A DNA stretch of 61,534 nucleotides, taken from positions 1 through 61,534 of the forward strand of contig BNXD01000001.1 in the NCBI GenBank assembly GCA_025999315.1. Reading direction: 5' to 3'. Of this stretch, positions 1 to 8,496 are shown piece after piece. The position numbers and the translations under genes were made by a program. Source of the stretch: Bacteroidia bacterium (GTDB taxonomy: Bacteria > Bacteroidota > Bacteroidia > Bacteroidales > Rikenellaceae). The notes beneath the pieces are model-generated. The model was not told where the DNA came from, ran no database searches, and was given only the letters and a program-made list of their open reading frames with translations. Within the stretch, counting starts at the first letter, position 1. The number at the start of each line of letters is the position of its first letter.

Positions 1-1470
1 ATCGACGACAAACCGAGCGCAGAGTCGAGCTTGCTCGAAAACTCTGCCGAGGTGCGAAGGAGAAAGGCGAAGCCAACGAGGAGAACCGAGCAGCGTTGCG
101 AGGGCCGCAGACCGCTTGCGGGCTACGGCCGAGGTAGCGCGAGGAAGGCAAGCGTCCCTCTGCTTGCTTTCCTTCACGGGCGTCCCTTTGCCCGCCAACT
201 TCTCGACGAAGAAGTGAGCGCAGAGGCGAGTTTACCCGCAACTCTGCCGGGCGACAAGGAGAAAGGCGAAGGCAACCCCGAAAGCAATCATTTATACTCC
301 ACATGTCATGCTGAGCGAAGCGAAGCATCTAAAAATGCTTGATTAAACAGCATGACCGAGACCCTTCGACTCCACTTCGTTCCGCTCAGGGTGACATGGC
401 ATAAAAGCCGAACTCATAATATGTCATGCTGAGCAAAGTCTTCCCGGGCAGCGTTGCGAGGGCCGCAGACCGCTTGCGGGCTACGGCCGAGGTAGCGCGA
501 GGAAGGCAAGCGTCCATCTGCTTGCTTTCCTTCGCGGGCGTCCCTTTGCCCGCCAACTTCTCGACGCTCGAAGCGAGAGCAGAGACCGCTCGCGGGCTAT
601 GCCTCGCAATCGACGACAAACCGAGCGCAGAGTCGAGCTCGCTCGAAAACTCTGCCGAGGTGCGAAGGAGAAAGGCGAAGCCAACGAGGAGAACCGAGCA
701 GCGTTGCGAGGGCCGCAGACCGCTTGCGGGCTACGGCCGAGGTAGCGCGAGGAAGGCAAGCGTCCCTCTGCTTGCTTTCCTTCGCGGGCATCCCTTTGCC
801 CGCCAATAGCAGGAGAAAGGCAGGCGTCTTTTTGCGAGCCAACAACACCCGGCGGTTCGCCTCGGCTACTCGCTTGGAGAAAATTGAGCTGCGACGCCAA
901 ACCTCCTCCTTTTAGTCCCCTTGCGGGGCTAACGTCGTCAAACAAGTGGCGTCGCCGGTCGCTCAATTTTCTCTGCTCGCTTAACGCCCCGGCTCAATGC
1001 CGGGGATGCGTCGCCTCTTCGAGGCGATTTGGAAGTGTTGTTGCGCTTTCCGAGCGGGCAAAAGTATATGGTTGCCTTTCTCGGTCGGCAGACGGCGGGG
1101 GCTGCCCTGTTGTGGCGGTCAGACTCGATGCCGTAAGGCGAGGGCGCACCGAACAAAGGGTGGCAGCCCTCCGCCCAAGAAACGCAGAGTGTGGCTGCGG
1201 GCTGTGCCGGCCTCTCCGAGACCGAAAAACAGGTAGCGTTTTATCTTAACCGTAAGTTTGATCGTTAATCAAACGCCTTTTGAGCCCGCTGCGCGCGGGG
1301 CGAGGAATCTAAAAACAGAGTGTTGACACGAAATCGCCACGCCCATATTTTGCAGTTGCGGGCAATGCCCGTTCTTTTCGGGGCGCTCCCCGCCGCCTGT
1401 GGGCCAGAATCGACAGAGCTCGATGCCTCCTCACCGCCTGCGGGCCCTCGCAAACACGTCGATATTTGTT
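1..1470. repeat. Intergenic repeat block R1 (hairpin-module mosaic)
   Basis: No credible gene. The block is built from modules that recur in the other repeat blocks. Module A is a roughly 115-bp unit with an internal hairpin formed by GGAAGGCAAGC and GCTTGCTTTCC; it recurs near 86, 447 and 690. Module B is a two-tier hairpin at 19-47, 220-247 and 627-655. Module C is at about 885-975. A family of TGTCA...TGAGC repeats lies at 303-440. Open frames across it are arginine- and alanine-rich translations of the repeats and occur in several overlapping frames, so I do not call them genes. The left edge is cut by the window. Confidence 0.85.
148..556 (+). repeat. Left arm of a long inverted repeat around the lyase gene
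   Basis: This stretch is nearly the reverse complement of about 3680-4100, including the TGTCA...TGAGC repeats, module B and the flanks of module A, with a few substitutions and a small indel near 375-390. A further inverted match (about 885-1060 against 3430-3600) continues inward in the same order. The lyase gene, its promoter and its terminator lie between the arms. Confidence 0.75.
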
Positions 1471-1481
1471 AAAAGATATTT

Positions 1482-1511
1482 TTTGTGTTTTGCATAATAA
1501 TTATAACTTTG
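1482..1511 (+). promoter_or_regulatory. Bacteroidetes-type promoter of the beta-eliminating lyase gene
   Basis: The -33 box TTTG (1482-1485) and the -7 box TAACTTTG (1504-1511) are separated by 18 bp and match the Bacteroidetes consensus TTTG/TAnnTTTG. The segment is AT-rich in a GC-rich neighbourhood. The lyase start codon follows about 65 nt downstream. Confidence 0.7.
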
Positions 1512-1576
1512 TATAATATATAGGTGAAGCGAAAATATCGGACACAGCAAATACCCTTTAAATCAATAGCTCACAT

Positions 1577-3025
1577 ATGGAGAACATCAAATTTTACAGC
1601 GGAGAACAGATCCCTCTCGAGTTGCACAAGGTGCGCGTGGTGCAGAAGCTCCACCTGGTTCCCATCGAACGTCGTCTGGAGGCGTTGAACGAAGGCGGTT
1701 ACAACACTTTTCGCCTGAGCACCAGGGACGTGTTCCTAGACATGCTCACCGACAGCGGCGTCAACGCCATGAGCGACAACCAGGTCGCCGCAATGTTCCA
1801 GGCCGACGACGCCTATGCCGGTTCGCAGAGTTTTGAGCGGTTGCAGAAGGCCGTGGAGGATGTGCTGGGCAAAAAATATCTGCTGCCCGTCCATCAGGGA
1901 CGCGCCGCCGAGAATGTCATCACCCGCGCGTTCATGAAAAAGGGCGATACCGTCCCGATGAACTACCACTTCACCACCGCTCTGGCCCACATCCTCGAGA
2001 ACGGCGGCAAGATCGCCGAGTTGCTCCACGACGACGCGCTCAAGATCAAAAGCGACAAACCGTTCAAGGGCAACATCGACATTGACAAGCTGATCAACTG
2101 TATCGAAACCGTCGGCGTGGACAAGATACCGTTCATCCGCATGGAGGCTTCGACCAACCTCATCGGCGGACAGCCCTTCTCGATCGCCAACATGATGGAT
2201 GTGCGCCGTGTGGCCGACAAATATGGCATCATGCTGGTGCTGGACGCTTCGCTGCTGGGCGAGAACGCCTATCTGATCAAGCAGCGCGAGGAGCAGTGGA
2301 AGGAGAACTCAATGGCCGACATCATCAAGACGATGACCGGCCTGGCCGACCTGGTCTACTTCTCGGCACGCAAACTCACCTCCTCGCGCGGCGGCGGCAT
2401 CTGCACCAACCGCAAGGACCTCTACGCCAAGATGGAGGCGTTGATCCCTCTGTTCGAGGGCTTTCTGACCTACGGCGGCATCTCGGTGCGCGAGATCGAG
2501 GCCATGGCCGTGGGTATGTACGAAACGCTCGACGAGACGATGATCTCGCAGAGCCCGACCTTCATCAAGTATATTGTCGAAGAACTCGATGCGCTGGGTA
2601 TCCCGATGGTGACGCCTCCGGGAGTGCTCGGAGCGCACGTCGACGCCATGCAGTTCTGCAGCCACATACCGCAAAACGAGTATCCGGCCGGGGCGCTGGC
2701 CGCAGCGTTCTATCTGGTGTCGGGCGTCAGGGGCATGGAGCGCGGCACCGTCTCGAGCGTCAGGGACGAGAACGGCGTGGAGCTACTCTCCGACGTCGAG
2801 TTGTTGCGTCTGGCCGTGCCGCGCAGGGTCTTCACCCTCTCGCAGTGCAAATATGTGATCGACCGCCTGCACTGGCTCTACGACAACCGCCAGATGATCG
2901 GCGGGTTGGAGTTTGTCTACGAGCCGCCGGTGCTGCGTTTCTTCATGGGCGGTCTGGCTCCCAAGACCGACTGGCCCGAGAGGCTGATGGCCAAGTTCCG
3001 CAATGATTTCAAGGACTCGCTGTAG
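1577..3025 (+). CDS. PLP-dependent beta-eliminating lyase, tyrosine phenol-lyase/tryptophanase family
   Basis: The 482-aa protein is a fold-type I PLP enzyme of the family that cleaves tyrosine or tryptophan to phenol or indole, pyruvate and ammonia. HQGR, the STNLIGGQP segment and the PLP lysine K266 (SARK) are visible. Compared from memory with Citrobacter freundii tyrosine phenol-lyase, three phenol-pocket residues are of the TPL type: FTT (Thr124), MERG (Arg381) and LRFF (Phe448). Tryptophanases have Asp, a hydrophobic residue and His there. Two usually fixed positions differ: Arg217 in DATR becomes Leu (DASL), and the GGH motif becomes GVL. Substrate is therefore uncertain; TPL-like is my best guess. 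It is a single-gene unit with its own promoter and terminator, and sits between inverted repeats. Confidence 0.85.
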   Translation: MENIKFYSGEQIPLELHKVRVVQKLHLVPIERRLEALNEGGYNTFRLSTRDVFLDMLTDSGVNAMSDNQVAAMFQADDAYAGSQSFERLQKAVEDVLGKKYLLPVHQGRAAENVITRAFMKKGDTVPMNYHFTTALAHILENGGKIAELLHDDALKIKSDKPFKGNIDIDKLINCIETVGVDKIPFIRMEASTNLIGGQPFSIANMMDVRRVADKYGIMLVLDASLLGENAYLIKQREEQWKENSMADIIKTMTGLADLVYFSARKLTSSRGGGICTNRKDLYAKMEALIPLFEGFLTYGGISVREIEAMAVGMYETLDETMISQSPTFIKYIVEELDALGIPMVTPPGVLGAHVDAMQFCSHIPQNEYPAGALAAAFYLVSGVRGMERGTVSSVRDENGVELLSDVELLRLAVPRRVFTLSQCKYVIDRLHWLYDNRQMIGGLEFVYEPPVLRFFMGGLAPKTDWPERLMAKFRNDFKDSL

Positions 3026-3049
3026 ACGCCGCGACGCCTTTCAACATGA

Positions 3050-3082
3050 GCAGAGGCCCCTTGTAGGGGGCCTCTGCTTTTT
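3050..3082 (+). terminator. Intrinsic terminator after the lyase gene
   Basis: An 11-bp perfect stem (GCAGAGGCCCC with GGGGCCTCTGC) encloses a 6-nt loop and is followed by TTTTT, 25 nt after the stop codon. Confidence 0.85.
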
Positions 3083-3679
3083 GGGAGGGGGCATTTCCGG
3101 GCGCGGCAGGATTTTGCGGGCCGGAAGACAGGTCATAGTTGCAGGAGAAAACAACGACCGAAGCGGTAGCAGAGCCTAAACTGTCTTGACATTGCCTTCG
3201 TGCGCCGGATGCTGCTGGCCGGAGCCAGCGGAGGGTTGTCCAAAAGTCGCAGACGACGACAAGCCGAGCGCGCAACGGTCTTTGGTGGACTTTCGACAAT
3301 GGCCAGACTTAAGGTTTATGGCAAAACGCTGCCTGCTTTTCGGTCTCGAAGAGGTCGGCACAGCCATAGCCCATTTTGCGCTTTCCGGGTCGCTTTCTGG
3401 CGGAGGGCGGCCGGGCTCCGCGCTTTTTGAAGAGGCGCGACGACACTTGTTCAGATCGTCTCGAAGAGACGAAGCATCCCGGCATTGAGCCGGGGCGTTA
3501 GGCGAGCGGAGGAAATTGAGCGCCCGGCGACGCCACTTGTTTGACGACGTTAGGCCCCCAATGGGGACTAAAAGGAGGAGGTTTGGTGTCGTAGCTCAAT
3601 TTTCTCCAGGCGAGTAGCCGAGGCGAACAGCCGGAAGTTGTTGGCTCGCACAAAGACGCTCGCCTTACTCCTGAAATTG

Positions 3680-4100
3680 GCAGGCAAAGAGACGCCCGCG
3701 AAGGAAAGCAAGCAGAGGGACGCTTGCCTTCCTCGCGCTACCTCGGCCGTAGCCCGCAAGCGGTCTGCGGCCCTCGCAACGCTGCCCGGGAAGACTTTGC
3801 TCAGCATGATATATTATGAGTTCGGCTTTTATGCCATGTCACCCTGAGCGAAGCCCTTTTCATGTCACCCTGAACGAAGTGAAGGGTCTCGGCCATGCTG
3901 TTTAATCAAGCATTTTTAGATGCTTCGCTTTGCTCAGCATGACATGTGGAGTATAGATGATTGCTTTCGGGGTTGCTTTCGCCTTTCTCCTTGTCGCCCG
4001 GCAGAGTTGCGGGTAAACTCGCCTCTGCGCTCACTCCTTCGTCGAGAAGTTGGCGGGCAAAGGGACGCCCGCAAAGTTGGCCAGCAGAGAGACGCTTGCC
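3680..4100 (-). repeat. Right arm of the long inverted repeat around the lyase gene
   Basis: Near-exact reverse complement of about 148-556. It contains one extra copy of the TGTCACCCTGA unit near 3862 compared with the left arm. Confidence 0.75.
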
Positions 4101-5315
4101 TTCCTCGCGCTACCTCGGCCGTAGCCCGCAAGCGGTCTCTGCTCTCGCTTCGATCGTCGGTTGCAGCCCGCCGCCCAAAAAGCGCAGAGTGTGGCTGCGG
4201 CTGTGCCGATCTTGCACAGCAAGGCCGAACGGCAGTCAGAGTCTCTCCTTGACCTTAAGGTTGACCGTTGTCAAAAGTCTTCTGAGTTCCGCTACGCGCG
4301 GGGCGGTCCTTTTTTATAAAAAGGACCAAAAACTTCCGGCTGTTCGCCTCGGCTACTCGCCTGGAGGAAATCGAGCTACGACGCCAAATCTCCTCCTTTT
4401 AGTCCCCATGCGGGGCCTAACGTCGTCAAACAAGTGGCGTCGCCGGGCGCTCAATTTTCTCCGCTCGCTTAACGCCTCGGCTCAATGCCGGGGATGTTTC
4501 GCCGCTGCGAGGCGATTGGAAAGTGTCGTCGCGCCCAACGTTCAGAAATCGCGGAGCCCGGCCGCCATTGCGAGGAGGCGTAAAGCGGAGCGCGTCGAGA
4601 GCGAGGCGGTTGGAGCCGCAGGCGCCAAGCGAGCCGCTGTTTGAGGGCATTAGGCGCGTAAGCGACTAAAAGCCCGAGTTCGGCGCAGCAGCCTCACGAA
4701 TAGCGCGTAGTAGCCCCGCAGCACCGGCGGCGATTTTTGGTTACTTTTTATAAAAAAGTAACCGCCCCGCGCGCAGCGGTCTCAGTAGACCTCCGACAAA
4801 GGCCAAACCTACGGTCTGTGCGCAGACAAAGCACGGAGATCAAGTCAATAGACCGCATGTTTGGTCCAAATTCAAGGTCTTTTCAGCCGCTTGCCGCTGG
4901 GGCCTCGCTACTTTTTGGCGGCAAAAAGTAGCACAAAAACCGCCCGGCTGTTCGCCTCGGCTACTCGTCTGGAGAAAATTGAGCTACGACGCCAAATCTC
5001 CGACTTTTAGTCCCCATTGGGGGCCTAACGTCGTCAAACAAGTGGCGTCGCTTGACGCTCAATTTTCTCCGCTCGCTTAACGCCTCGGCTCAATGCCGGG
5101 GATGCTTCGCCTCTTCGAGGCGATTTTGAAAGTATTGTTGCATCTTTTGTTCAAAAATCGCGAAGCCCGGCCGCCATTGCGAGGAGGCGTAAAGCGGAGC
5201 GCGTCGAGAGCGAGGCGGTTGGGACGAAAGTCCCAAGCGAGCCGCTGTTCGAGGGCGTTAGGCGCGTAAGCGACTAAAAGCCCGAGTTCGGCGCAGCAGC
5301 CTTGCGAATAGCGCC

Positions 5316-5475
5316 GAGGTTGCTTAGACTTCTCCGCCGAAGTTATTTGTGAGCTATTTTGGCCTCTGACAACTTGACGACGCGGAGCATAGCTCACGCT
5401 ATGCGACAAGGAGGCAAGGCAGGCAGAGGGCGAAAGAGCCGCAAAGAACAAGAGCGGAGAAGTTTAAACAACCTC
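5316..5475 (-). repeat. Module E, 160-nt MITE-like hairpin (copy 1, inverted)
   Basis: Terminal 22-nt arms beginning GAGGTTG can pair along most of their length, and the centre is a perfect GCATAGC/GCTATGC hairpin with a TCAC loop. The copies at 13958, 29192 and 35934 have the same 160-nt length. Confidence 0.8.
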
Positions 5476-6004
5476 AAAGTAGCCCCGCAGCACCGGCGGC
5501 GATTGTTGGCTCGCAAAAAGACGCTCGCCTTACTCCTCCTTGCAGGGCATAGTCTGCAAGCAGCCTCTGCTCCTGCTTCGAGCGTCGTTTGGCCCTTTTT
5601 ATAAAAAAGGACCGCCCCGCGCGCAGCGGGCTCAATAGACTTTTGACAATGGGGAAACTTAAGGTCAAAGCAAGAACGCTGCTTGTTTTTCGACTCCCCG
5701 CCCGCCCCCCCCAGCGGCTAAAGCCGCTGCCGGGCGAGGGAGTCGGCAGTTTTGACAAGCAAAACTGCAAAATGAGAAGTATTGTCATTGCGGCTCGCAG
5801 AGACCGACACAGCTGCAGCCACACTCTGCGCTTTTGGGGCGGAGGGCTGCAGTCTATCGTCGCTCGCGTCGGAGCCTGTGCCCCCGATAGCGCGAGTGAG
5901 TTGAAGGCAACCGGACATATTTTTGACCCGATAATTTCCCGAAGCCAAACCGGGGCCGGTCGAACGCGACGTTGTCCGACACCGGGCGGCCGGCGCCGGC
6001 GTCA

Positions 6005-6682
6005 TCACATCTCCTTTTTGGCGTAATCGATGGCGCGGTTCAACAGCCGGACGTAGTCAGCACACTGACGAAAACGCTCCAGCGTGCGCTCGAGCAGGTC
6101 GGGCGCGAGGATAAAGTCGTCGTCCATCATGCGGCAGAGGCTGTAATCCTTGTACTTGAGCAGTTCGGCATACTCAAAATTCTCGGGAAAGCCCTTGGGG
6201 ACTTTTTTGAGTTTCTCATTGCCCTCCATCGTGAATCCTTCGGCCTGCCGCTGTGCCGCGAGGAAGGCTTGCGGATCGTCCAGTATCTCGGTGCGTATGC
6301 TCTCAAGTTCCTTGCCCAAAGGCATATAGACCCCCGCGGCCAGCATGTGCCCACCGATGTATCGGCCGTCGTGCGCCTCCACATGAAAATAGTAGCCCGC
6401 GTAACCCGAATTCTTGCCTCCGGGGCATATGAAACACCCCATCCACGGCTTGTATGGCTCTTTGTTGTGGCTAAAGCGCGTGTCGCGATAGATGCGGAAG
6501 ATGCTCTCGCGCGCCGCAATGCCGCTCACCGAGGGATCGAAGCGGGCGATGCCGTCGATCAACCCCTGGGCAAAGTCTCGAAACCGATCCCTTGCCTGCT
6601 CATACTCTGCTCGATGCGCATCGAACCACGCCTTGTTGTTGTTCTGCTGCAGATGATTGACAAATTCCAGAACGTTTTTCAT
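6005..6682 (-). CDS. DUF2461 (TIGR02453) family protein
   Basis: The 225-aa protein matches the DUF2461 family over its whole length. The N-terminal FVNHLQQNNNKAWFDAHR segment, the central SIFRIYRDTRFSHNKEPYK motif and the GGHMLAAGVYMP segment are typical. No biochemical role is established for this family as far as I know. There is no signal peptide or membrane segment, so it is probably cytoplasmic. It is transcribed leftward, downstream of the oxidoreductase gene across a 130-nt gap, and its stop lies at the edge of repeat block R2. The ATG at 6682 is the natural start because the family motif begins within ten residues. Confidence 0.85.
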   Translation of the reverse strand: MKNVLEFVNHLQQNNNKAWFDAHRAEYEQARDRFRDFAQGLIDGIARFDPSVSGIAARESIFRIYRDTRFSHNKEPYKPWMGCFICPGGKNSGYAGYYFHVEAHDGRYIGGHMLAAGVYMPLGKELESIRTEILDDPQAFLAAQRQAEGFTMEGNEKLKKVPKGFPENFEYAELLKYKDYSLCRMMDDDFILAPDLLERTLERFRQCADYVRLLNRAIDYAKKEM

Positions 6683-6702
6683 TGTATGTTAATGTTATAA
6701 TG

Positions 6703-6801
6703 TCATCCCAAGCAAAGTCTGAGCTTCTCGGCGCCGGGTAGCTCCAGTCCGCCGGCCTTTGCGATGTCGAAAAACCGCACTGCAGAATCCTGTCCCATCA
6801 T
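6703..6801 (-). CDS. Possible 32-aa ORF or gene remnant after the oxidoreductase
   Basis: Two ATG codons (6801 and 6798) open a 32-aa frame in the same reading frame as the preceding oxidoreductase, five codons after its stop. The peptide includes AVRFFDIAKAGGLELPGAEK, which looks like normal protein rather than repeat translation. The last codons run into a TGTCATCC...GAGC repeat. It could be a true small gene, a readthrough extension or the decayed end of a lost gene. I do not recognise it. Confidence 0.25.
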   Translation of the reverse strand: MMGQDSAVRFFDIAKAGGLELPGAEKLRLCLG

Positions 6802-6813
6802 CTCCCCGTATTG

Positions 6814-8157
6814 CTAAACTTTGGGTTCCCAGCCCTTTTCATAGGTGCGGCCGAAGAGCGCCTGTGCCTCTTTGTCGCCGAGGATGTGGCCGTTGGCTGG
6901 GTCGAGGTTCAGCGTGCGGCCCGTGCGCTGGGCGATATTGCCGGTGTGGAGGTAGAGCGCGGCCTTGTGTCCTTCGACGGGGGTAACCGTCAGTCCGGCC
7001 TTGCCGCGCACAGCGTCGCAGAAGTTCTGAGCGTGAAGATTATCCATATATTTGCCCGGGCTGGCCGTATTGGTCCCATCGTCGCCCGCGTTGCGCCCGT
7101 CGGCCTTGATGGCATTGATCAGCTTGCCTTTGGGGTCATATATATTGAAAAAACCGTCCTGAAGCTGGGCGCTGCCTTTGGTGCCATAGTACCACGTGCC
7201 GCGGGGGCTGTTCTCGATGCGGGCGCCGTTGCGCGAGCGGCCCTCCCAGACGATCATCAATCCGGGCGTCTCCCAGATCATCTGCACCGTGTCGGGGCAC
7301 TCCCAACTGTCCTGATATTGATATTTGCCGCCGAGGGCCGTCACTTTGCCCGGGAAGGGGGCCCCGGTGGCCCACAGCATCAGGTCCATCTCGTGGGGAC
7401 CATTGTTGGCCGCCTCGGCCGAGCCCCAGCGCCAGGTCCAGTGCCAATCGTAGTGAACCACCCCGCCGATATAGGGGACCCTCGGCGCCGGACCCTGCCA
7501 CAAATCCCAGTTCAGCCCTTCGGGGATAGCAGCTCCCTTTTGGAACGTGCTGGCGGGACGGTTGTTGACATACCACCCTTTGGCCAGATAGATGTCGCCG
7601 ATCGCTCCCTGCTGCAGCATCTGTATGCACTGCTGAAAATAGGGCACCGAGCGACGCTGCGAGCCGACGCCCACCACAACCTTATGGCTGTTCATCGCCG
7701 CGATGAGGTATTCGCCCTCTGCAGCGTTATGGCTCACGGGTTTCTCGACATAGACATTCACCCCCGCTCTGGCCGCCAGAACCCCTGCCGCGGTGTGCCA
7801 ATGGTCGGGCGCGGCAACCACCAGCGCATCTATCTTCGCGGGGTCGAGCACCGTGCGAAAATCTTCCGTCGCTTTGGGCGAGAAGCCCTTGGCGGCGGCC
7901 ATCTTCATCCCCTTGTCCAGCGCTACCTTCTCGGGATCGCAAACATGGAGAATGTCGATGTCCTTCACCGAGGAGAACGACTCGATGAGCATCGATCCGC
8001 GCGAGTTGACCCCGGCATAAGCCAGTCGGATGCGATCGTTAGCCCCAAGGATGCGGCCATAGGATTTGTGGTTGAGCAGCGAGGTGCCCACAATAACACC
8101 GGCTGTGGCCACAGAAGCCTGCTGCAGAAATTCGCGGCGCGTGATCTTCTTTTTCAT
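6814..8157 (-). CDS. Gfo/Idh/MocA family oxidoreductase, Tat-exported
   Basis: The 447-aa protein begins with a twin-arginine signal (TRREFLQQASVATAG), so it is probably folded before export. A Rossmann-like NAD(P)-binding domain follows (about residues 36-160: RLAYAGVNSRGSMLIE, then a DALVVAAPDHWH segment and the EKPVSHNAAEGE motif that carries the family's catalytic EKP lysine). The C-terminal half is the substrate domain, with a GPHEMDLMLWATG segment. Such secreted members occur widely in Bacteroidetes and act on sugars or glycan derivatives; the substrate here is unknown. The start is fixed by the Tat motif. It stands alone on the minus strand below a strong upstream hairpin (8239-8289). 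Confidence 0.9.
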   Translation of the reverse strand: MKKKITRREFLQQASVATAGVIVGTSLLNHKSYGRILGANDRIRLAYAGVNSRGSMLIESFSSVKDIDILHVCDPEKVALDKGMKMAAAKGFSPKATEDFRTVLDPAKIDALVVAAPDHWHTAAGVLAARAGVNVYVEKPVSHNAAEGEYLIAAMNSHKVVVGVGSQRRSVPYFQQCIQMLQQGAIGDIYLAKGWYVNNRPASTFQKGAAIPEGLNWDLWQGPAPRVPYIGGVVHYDWHWTWRWGSAEAANNGPHEMDLMLWATGAPFPGKVTALGGKYQYQDSWECPDTVQMIWETPGLMIVWEGRSRNGARIENSPRGTWYYGTKGSAQLQDGFFNIYDPKGKLINAIKADGRNAGDDGTNTASPGKYMDNLHAQNFCDAVRGKAGLTVTPVEGHKAALYLHTGNIAQRTGRTLNLDPANGHILGDKEAQALFGRTYEKGWEPKV

Positions 8158-8238
8158 TCTATTTTCCGGCTGCTTAGCCCCTTACTTGAACAATAAAACA
8201 AAATTAATGAAAATTCATAAAAAACCACGGAACTGCGG

Positions 8239-8289
8239 AGGGTTGTGGCGATGAAATTTTCGGATATAAAATTTCATCGCCACAACCCT
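8239..8289. promoter_or_regulatory. Perfect 22-bp stem-loop upstream of the oxidoreductase
   Basis: The arms 8239-8260 and 8268-8289 are perfectly complementary over 22 bp, around a 7-nt loop. It lies about 80 nt upstream of the oxidoreductase start and just past the terminator of the next gene to the right. It lacks a classic T-run on the minus strand. It could be a second terminator, a leader structure or the trace of a small mobile element. Confidence 0.6.
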
Positions 8290-8298
8290 GTCAGCCAT

Positions 8299-8336
8299 AA
8301 AAACCGCACCCCGAACGTCGAAACATTCGGGGTGCG
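8299..8336 (-). terminator. Intrinsic terminator of the TPR/OmpA-like lipoprotein gene
   Basis: An 11-bp stem (CGCACCCCGAA with TTCGGGGTGCG) and, read on the minus strand, a following GGTTTTTA tract lie about 160 nt past the stop codon. Confidence 0.75.
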
Positions 8337-8496
8337 TGTATTGGAGAGGGCTGCGTCAAACGCCCATCAAAGCATGGTCGACACCTTTGGGTATGCACAA
8401 TGCCGGAAACTTTGCATGTACACTTCAATGTCAGGTTATGACCGACGACCCGTGCTCTTCGGGGCAAGGATCACTTCGACGCCCCCGGAGCCGACT

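Larger units (their letters stand above)
3090..5930. repeat. Intergenic repeat block R2 (hairpin-module mosaic)
   Basis: This is about 2.8 kb without a credible gene. Modules seen: C at 3500-3605 and inverted at about 4365-4460 and 4975-5070; A inverted at about 3670-3790; B at 4001-4028; A/T-cored hairpins (module D) at 4305-4327, 4739-4763, 4907-4932 and 5591-5613; module E at 5316-5475. Near 5690-5785 a nested hairpin has GACTCCC/GGGAGTC arms followed by a GCAGTTTTG/CAAAACTGC stem. The open frames are translations of these repeats. Confidence 0.85.

Noticed and set aside
31..1249. Several overlapping ORFs in repeat block R1 (and likewise in R2, R3, R7 and R8)
   Set aside because: They are Arg/Ala-rich translations of the repeats, occur in many frames and on both strands, and lack domains or promoters.
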